Assembly (NCBI RefSeq): GCF_040448685.1
Contig: NZ_CP159290.1
Span: forward strand, 2,480,001-2,544,000
Reading direction: 5' to 3'
Origin: Cellulosimicrobium sp. ES-005
Lineage (GTDB): Bacteria; Actinomycetota; Actinomycetes; Actinomycetales; Cellulomonadaceae
DNA: 64,000 nt
Part shown: one piece after another, positions 59,214 to 64,000 of the stretch
Numbering within the stretch: the first letter of the stretch is position 1
How the letters are laid out: each line of letters starts with the position of its first letter
Made by a program: the position numbers and the translations under genes
The notes under the pieces: generated by a model
What the model saw: the letters and a program-made list of their open reading frames with translations, nothing else
Told to the model about the DNA's origin: nothing
Database searches by the model: none

Positions 59214-59253
59214 GTCAGCGCCCCACCGGTCGCGAGAGGCGTGCGGCGCTGAC
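59214..59253 (-). terminator. Hairpin after the ABC-F gene
   Basis: GTCAGCGCC (59214-59222) and GGCGCTGAC (59245-59253) are perfect complements with a 22-nt loop, 11 nt past the ABC-F stop. Confidence 0.55.
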
Positions 59254-59264
59254 CGGCGCAGGGC

Positions 59265-61004
59265 TCACGCCAGGTGCACGACGTCGCCCGTCCAGCGCTG
59301 CCGCAGCCACCGGTCGTGCGACGCGACGACGACGGCGCCCGGCCACTCCTCGACGGCCTCCACGAGCTCCCCCGCGAGCGTGAGCGACACGTGGTTCGTC
59401 GGCTCGTCGAGGAGCAGCACGTCCGGCGCCTGCGTGACGAGCATCGCGAGCACGACGCGCCGCCGCTGGCCCACCGACAGCTCCGCGAGCGGACGCCCGA
59501 GGTCGCGTGGCGCGAGCAGCCCGTGCGCGTCCACGGCGGCCTCGCGCGCGCCCGCCCGGTCGGCCGGGTCCCAGCCCTGCGCGAGGGCGAGGAGCTCGCG
59601 CGGGGTGCGGTCGTCGTCGTGCAGGTGGACGTCCTGCTCCAGCAGGCCGACGCGCACCCCGCGCGCCCGCCCGACCGTGCCCGCGTCAGGCACGAGGTCG
59701 CCCGCGAGGACGTGCAGCAACGTCGACTTCCCCGCGCCGTTGGCGCCCGTGACGAGCAGCCGCGTGCCGCGCGCGACCTCGATCGAGGGCACGCCCGACG
59801 CGGTCATGTCGAGCCGGTCGGAGCGCTCGCCGGGCGCCCCCGTGCCCGCCGGCCGGTGCACGACGACGCCCCGCGCCCACGCGACGACGTCGCCGCCGCC
59901 GGGGGTCGCCGCGCCGCCGCCGTCCGGCGGCGCGAACCGCAACGGCGCCGGGGGCTTGCGCACCTGGTCGCGCTCCAGGGCGTCGAGGCGCTGCTGCGCG
60001 TTGCGCACGCGCCGCGACACCTGGCTCTGGACGCGCTCCCCCTTGAAGTCGTAGAGGATCTTCGCCTGGTTGCCGCGCTCGCGGTTCTTCGAGACGTCGC
60101 GCGCGGTGACCGCGACGGACCGGCGCAGCTCGACGAGCTCCGCCTGCTCGGCCTCGAACCGCTGCTCCCAGCGCGCGCGCTCGACGCGCTTGGCCTCCAG
60201 GTAGTCGCTGTACGTGCCGCCGTAGAGCGTGGCCGCGCCGCCGCCGGGGCGCGGGCTCCCGTTCGCGGCTCCGCGCAGCGGCTCGGCCACCGGGTCGAGG
60301 TCGAGGATCTCCGTGCACACCTCGTCGAGGAAGACCCGGTCGTGGCTCGCGAGCACGACGGCACCCGGGAGCGCGCGCAGCGCCGCCGCGAGGAACTCGG
60401 TGGCGTCGTCGTCGAGGTGGTTCGTCGGCTCGTCGAGCAGCAGCGCGCCCGGCTGACGGACCAGCAGGGCGGCGAGCCCGAGGCGCGTCCGCTGCCCGCC
60501 CGAGAGCGAGCCGATGGCGCGGCCGGCGACGCCGTCGACGTCGAGCCCCAGGCCGGCGAGCGTGCGGGCGGCCCGGGCGTCGGCGTCCCACACGTCCGCG
60601 AGCTCGGCCCGGTCGAGGGCGCGCGCGTACGCCGCGTCGGCACCCGCGACGGGCCCCGCTCCGTCGGGACCCGTGAGAGCGAGCGCCGCCTCCTCGAGCT
60701 CGCGCTCGATCGCGCGGACGCGCGCCAGCGCGTCGTCGACGACCGCACGCACGGTCGTCGACGGCGGGTACGGGAACTCCTGGTGCAGGAACCCGAGGTC
60801 GTCGGGCCGGGTCACCGCCCCGTCGTCGGGCGCGAGCGTGCCCGCGAGCACGCGCAGCAGGGTGGACTTGCCGACGCCGTTCTCGCCGACGAGACCCGTG
60901 CGGTGGCCGGGGTCGACGGCGAGGTCGACGCCGCGCAGGACGGGACGTCCTGCGAACGACACGCGGACGTCGGACGCACGCAGGACGGGGGTGGAACGGG
61001 CCAT
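59265..61004 (-). CDS. ABC-F family ATPase (ribosome protection / translation factor type)
   Basis: 579 aa with two nucleotide-binding domains and no membrane span. Domain 1: GENGVGKST, LSGGQRTR, LLLDEPTNHLD. A long charged linker (about residues 255-330) rich in Arg and Glu follows, then domain 2: GANGAGKST, a modified signature [23 protein letters not shown] proteins act in the ribosomal E site; some protect against macrolides and related drugs. The second D-loop has S in place of D. Upstream lies a 34-bp tandem repeat. Confidence 0.92.
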   Translation of the reverse strand: MARSTPVLRASDVRVSFAGRPVLRGVDLAVDPGHRTGLVGENGVGKSTLLRVLAGTLAPDDGAVTRPDDLGFLHQEFPYPPSTTVRAVVDDALARVRAIERELEEAALALTGPDGAGPVAGADAAYARALDRAELADVWDADARAARTLAGLGLDVDGVAGRAIGSLSGGQRTRLGLAALLVRQPGALLLDEPTNHLDDDATEFLAAALRALPGAVVLASHDRVFLDEVCTEILDLDPVAEPLRGAANGSPRPGGGAATLYGGTYSDYLEAKRVERARWEQRFEAEQAELVELRRSVAVTARDVSKNRERGNQAKILYDFKGERVQSQVSRRVRNAQQRLDALERDQVRKPPAPLRFAPPDGGGAATPGGGDVVAWARGVVVHRPAGTGAPGERSDRLDMTASGVPSIEVARGTRLLVTGANGAGKSTLLHVLAGDLVPDAGTVGRARGVRVGLLEQDVHLHDDDRTPRELLALAQGWDPADRAGAREAAVDAHGLLAPRDLGRPLAELSVGQRRRVVLAMLVTQAPDVLLLDEPTNHVSLTLAGELVEAVEEWPGAVVVASHDRWLRQRWTGDVVHLA

Positions 61005-61058
61005 GGGTGATCACCTACCAGGGTGCCCGGGCGGCACGCGCACGCGCCGGGACGGCGC

Positions 61059-61126
61059 GGGGCCACGACGACGGGCTCGACGGGACGGAGCGGGGGCCAC
61101 GACGACGGGCTCGACGGGACGGAGCG
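61059..61126. repeat. 34-bp tandem direct repeat upstream of the ABC-F gene
   Basis: Two identical units (61059-61092 and 61093-61126), each containing CCACGACGACGGGCTCGACG. They lie 55-122 nt before the ABC-F start, in its leader or promoter. Confidence 0.85.
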
Positions 61127-61213
61127 GTCGGGGCAGGTGAGGATCACATCGTCGCCGAGGCTACGCGGTCGCCGCGCACGGCGCACGGGAATTACCGGAC
61201 GGTGCGCAGCGCG

Positions 61214-61230
61214 GGCGGGGCGAACCCGCC
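61214..61230 (-). terminator. Hairpin after the VanY-PASTA gene
   Basis: GGCGGG (61214-61219) and CCCGCC (61225-61230) with a 5-nt loop, 27 nt past the stop. Short. Confidence 0.4.
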
Positions 61231-61257
61231 GCCCTCCTGGACCCGACGGGTCACGCG

Positions 61258-63246
61258 TCAGGGTGCGGTCGTCTCCGTGGCGCCTGCCGTGGGCTCGTCG
61301 GCCGGCGCCGACGTCGGCGCGGCGGTCGGCTCCTCCGTGGGATCCGGCGTCGGCTCGGGATCCACCGGGGGCTCCGGGTCGGCGGGCCCGGTCGAGACGA
61401 CGATCGTCACCGTGCTCCCCGGCGCGACCTGGGCACCGGAGCCCGGGTCGACCGCGATCACGGTGCCCGCCGCGGCGGCGTCCTCCCGGGTCGTCACGCT
61501 GGCCTTGAGCCCCACCTTCTCGAGCGCTGCCACGACGTCGGCCTGCGTCCGTCCGACGAGCGCGGTCGGCACGGTGACCTTCGCGGGCTCCGGATCGGGC
61601 GGCGTCGTCGGGTCGGGCGGCGTCGTGGGTGTGGTCGGGTTCGTCGGCGTCGGCGTCGGCGTCGTCGGAGGCGTCGGCTTCGGCGCGGGCGGCGGGGTCG
61701 GGGTCGACGGCTTCTGCGGGGTCGACGGCGTGGTGCCCTCGGAGGGCGAGTAGCGCGTCGGCATCTTGCCCGCGGCGAAGAACTCGAAGTGCCACGGCTC
61801 GGGCTTGGACCCGTTCGGCCGAGCCCAGGCGGGGTTGTCCCAGCCGTAGTCGGGGCCGTGCATGCGCAGCCAGACGTACTCGCGCGACGTGCCCGACGGG
61901 ACGTTGCCGCCGATGTCGATCGCCAGGCCCCAGCCGTGCTGGGACGTCCCGGGGACCGCGGCGAGGTAGGGCTTGATGGCCTTCAGCCGCACCTGCTCGT
62001 CGTAGGGGCGGTACGCGTCGGTGATCTTCAGCGCGTACCCGAACTCCTTCTGGAACTCCGCCGCGAGGGCCTCGAGCTGCACCGCGGCGTCGCAGCGCAG
62101 CGTCTTGCCGGGCGCGAAGTCGAGGGCGCACAGCGCCTCGGGCGGGATCCGCCCGTTCTGGTACTGCGCCGTCGAGCCGGCGTACCGAGCGACGACCTCC
62201 GCGAGCCGCTCCGCGAGCGTCGTGCCCGCGAGCGCCGTCGCACCGGCTGCCGGCACGACGCCGACGGGAGAGAAGTCGGTGCCGAGCAGGTCCGCGAGGT
62301 GCGTCGCCGAGACGACGACGTCCTCGAGCGTCACGTCGCCGTGGGCGTGGTCGTCGTCCTCGGCGTGCTCGCCGTCACCGCTGTCAGACGACGGGTCGGC
62401 GGGGTCGCCCGAGGTGCCGTCGAGCTCTCCCGGGGCGACGCCGTCGGGAGCCGGCACGGCGTCCTCGGGGAGCGTCCGGTCCCCGGGCGACGTCGCGCCG
62501 CCGGTGGAGCCCGGCCCCGTCGGCGCGTCGCCCGACGGCGACGGGCTCGGCGACCCGCTCGGGCTCGGCGACGCGCTCGGGTCGGGGCTGCTCGTCGGGG
62601 TCGGGGACGAGGCGGTGCGGGTGGCGGAGGTGCGCACCACGTCCGCGTCGCCCGCGGCGTCGACCGACGCCGGCTTCTGCGCGGGGCGCCCAGGGGGCGA
62701 GCCGGGGACCGCGGCGTCGTCGGGGCCCGCGCCCGGGTCGAGCGGCTCCGGGAGGTCGGGGACCTCCGCGTCGTCGAGCGACTCGTCGAGGTCCAGACCG
62801 CCGTCCGGGACCACCTGGACCGGCACGCGGCGCGCGGCGTCCTGCTGGGCGAGGTACGTGGCGAGGAGCATGCCGAGCTCCGCGCGCGCCTGCTCCACGG
62901 GCGCGGTGACCTCCCCGTCCGAGAGCGCGTTCGCCGTGGCGAGGACCTCGATCGCGCCGTCGAGCTGCTGGTCCTCGTCGAGGCCGGCCCCGAGGGTGCT
63001 CGACAGCGCCGAGACCTGCGTCGCGGTCGTGGCCTCCGCGGTGAAGAACGAGGCGCCCGGTCGGGGCTCGACGCTCCCGGCGAGCGCGGCGGCGAGCGTG
63101 ATCGCGAGCGCGGAGGAGATGAGGACGTGGGAGACGGTGCGGGCTCGCCGCACGAAGGTGGGCGTCGGGGCGGGTGCGGGCGCAGCAGGCTCAGTGGCCT
63201 CGGGGACGTCGTCCGTCGCGCCCTCGTGCTCCGCCGTGGTGCTCAC
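61258..63246 (-). CDS. Secreted D-Ala-D-Ala carboxypeptidase (VanY, M15B) with C-terminal PASTA domain
   Basis: 662 aa. A signal anchor (about residues 37-58) is followed by a helical stretch to 140 and a Pro/Ser/Asp-rich linker (150-310) with repeated SPSPSGS. The M15B core has DAYRPYDEQ (about 411), SQHGWGLAIDIGG with the zinc His and Asp (about 434) and EPWHFEF with the third ligand (about 482). A PT-rich linker leads to one PASTA repeat (about 552-618; VPTALVGRTQADVVAALEKV) and an acidic Pro-rich tail. It would trim peptidoglycan stem peptides outside the membrane while binding wall fragments. GTG start after GGGAG. Confidence 0.93.
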   Translation of the reverse strand: MSTTAEHEGATDDVPEATEPAAPAPAPTPTFVRRARTVSHVLISSALAITLAAALAGSVEPRPGASFFTAEATTATQVSALSSTLGAGLDEDQQLDGAIEVLATANALSDGEVTAPVEQARAELGMLLATYLAQQDAARRVPVQVVPDGGLDLDESLDDAEVPDLPEPLDPGAGPDDAAVPGSPPGRPAQKPASVDAAGDADVVRTSATRTASSPTPTSSPDPSASPSPSGSPSPSPSGDAPTGPGSTGGATSPGDRTLPEDAVPAPDGVAPGELDGTSGDPADPSSDSGDGEHAEDDDHAHGDVTLEDVVVSATHLADLLGTDFSPVGVVPAAGATALAGTTLAERLAEVVARYAGSTAQYQNGRIPPEALCALDFAPGKTLRCDAAVQLEALAAEFQKEFGYALKITDAYRPYDEQVRLKAIKPYLAAVPGTSQHGWGLAIDIGGNVPSGTSREYVWLRMHGPDYGWDNPAWARPNGSKPEPWHFEFFAAGKMPTRYSPSEGTTPSTPQKPSTPTPPPAPKPTPPTTPTPTPTNPTTPTTPPDPTTPPDPEPAKVTVPTALVGRTQADVVAALEKVGLKASVTTREDAAAAGTVIAVDPGSGAQVAPGSTVTIVVSTGPADPEPPVDPEPTPDPTEEPTAAPTSAPADEPTAGATETTAP

Positions 63247-63443
63247 CGCTCACTCCCGTGCTTCGTGCCCTGCCACGGACCTGCGTCCCGCACGCCGGTT
63301 CAGCGCGTCGTCGCGCCCGACGTCACGGCTGCGCGCGCCCACCGGTCGGTGTGCCGCACGCCACAGTGCCCTCGTCCGCCTACCGTACACCGCCTCCACG
63401 AGGCTCTCACCCCTGTCTCATGTTCGCGGGGGAGAATGCCGAC

Positions 63444-63962
63444 ATGAGTTCACCGACGCGTCACCGCAGGTCAACGTCACGCTCGTGCGCGCTCGGCGCG
63501 GCCGTCGTGGCGGCCCTCGCGCTCGCCGGGTGCGCGGAGGACGGCTCGGTGAGCGTCCCGGAGTTCACCCTCACCGGGGACCAGGTGCAGCAGTTCCTCG
63601 ACGACGCCCGCTCGCAGGCGGAGACGATCGGCCACGACGTCCGGTCGCTCGCCGACGACCTCGGCTCGCTCTCCGGCGAGACCCGCACGCGCGCCGAGGA
63701 CGCGGTCGCGGCGGCGCAGGAGGCCGCGGACGAGGCCCGTGCCGCGGCGGACGAGGTGTCGACGGCCACGGAGGACACGCGCGCCGAGGCCGAGCAGCGT
63801 CTCGCGGACGCCGAGACCGCGCTCGAGGACGCGTCCACCGAGCTCGACGCCGTCGCGGACTCCCTCTCCGGCGCCGACGCCGCCGTGCGCGACGCGATCG
63901 AGAGCCTGCGCACGCGCGTCGACGAGCTGCGCGCCGACCTCGACGGGTCCACGGGCTCCTGA
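63444..63962 (+). CDS. Lipoprotein with a long coiled coil
   Basis: 172 aa. Signal peptide with lipobox LAGC near residue 29, then an Ala/Glu/Asp/Arg-rich heptad pattern to the C-terminus (for example AEDAVAAAQEAADEARAAAD), predicted to be a continuous coiled coil outside the membrane. ATG at 63444 follows GGGGGAGA; an in-frame ATG at 63420 is less well placed. No family recognised. Divergent from the VanY-PASTA gene, so a link to cell-wall work is possible but unproven. Confidence 0.82.
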   Translation: MSSPTRHRRSTSRSCALGAAVVAALALAGCAEDGSVSVPEFTLTGDQVQQFLDDARSQAETIGHDVRSLADDLGSLSGETRTRAEDAVAAAQEAADEARAAADEVSTATEDTRAEAEQRLADAETALEDASTELDAVADSLSGADAAVRDAIESLRTRVDELRADLDGSTGS

Positions 63963-64000
63963 GGGAACGTCGCGCCGGCGAGATCCCGGCACCCCGGGGA

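Overview
The window is about 64 kb of very GC-rich DNA (third codon positions almost always G or C). Its gene content and order are those of a Gram-positive actinobacterium. The conserved order ispG, GNAT, proS, then rimP-nusA-ylxR-infB-rbfA, truB-ribF, rpsO-pnp-M16 protease-dapB, together with a Bcr/CflA pump, an AldO-type alditol oxidase and an animal-type haem peroxidase, suggests the Cellulomonas/Cellulosimicrobium/Promicromonospora group of the Micrococcales. That placement is inference from memory of gene content, not from a search. No rRNA, tRNA, CRISPR array, transposase or phage gene was found.

Region 1 (1-31.6 kb) is a housekeeping backbone read almost entirely on the minus strand. 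It runs from ispG (isoprenoid synthesis) and proS through the transcription/translation block rimP, nusA, ylxR, infB, rbfA, truB and ribF, then rpsO, pnp, an M16 protease, dapB and a TPR protein. Accessory cassettes interrupt it: a TetR repressor with a divergent 14-TM drug pump sits between rbfA and truB, and two ABC modules, a two-component system and a haem peroxidase sit between ribF and rpsO. A ferritin-like lipoprotein and an Fpg/Nei glycosylase lie on the plus strand beside proS.

Region 2 (31.7-50 kb) is accessory. It opens with a ROK repressor and a sugar ABC importer that has no ATPase of its own, ending at an odd G/C homopolymer hairpin that looks like a sequencing artefact. An orphan amino-acid binding lipoprotein, an alditol oxidase, a CPBP protease, an AlkZ-like glycosylase candidate, an LmeA-like protein, an F420/LLM enzyme, a DUF1266 protein, a STAND regulator with a degenerate P-loop, a Bcr/CflA pump and a family 5 uracil-DNA glycosylase follow. 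Five copies of a 55-bp palindromic element lie in the gaps here and were seen nowhere else in the window.

Region 3 (50-64 kb) holds a VOC protein with a divergent TetR regulator, a methyltransferase, the SbcCD nuclease (its sbcD gene carries a perfect parS core), a STAS protein, a YbaK-like deacylase, a DUF2087 regulator, an ABC-F ATPase, a VanY-like carboxypeptidase with a PASTA domain, and a lipoprotein. Across the window about a dozen genes have a TANNNT (or near) -10 box 6-8 nt before the start codon, the layout expected for leaderless transcripts.
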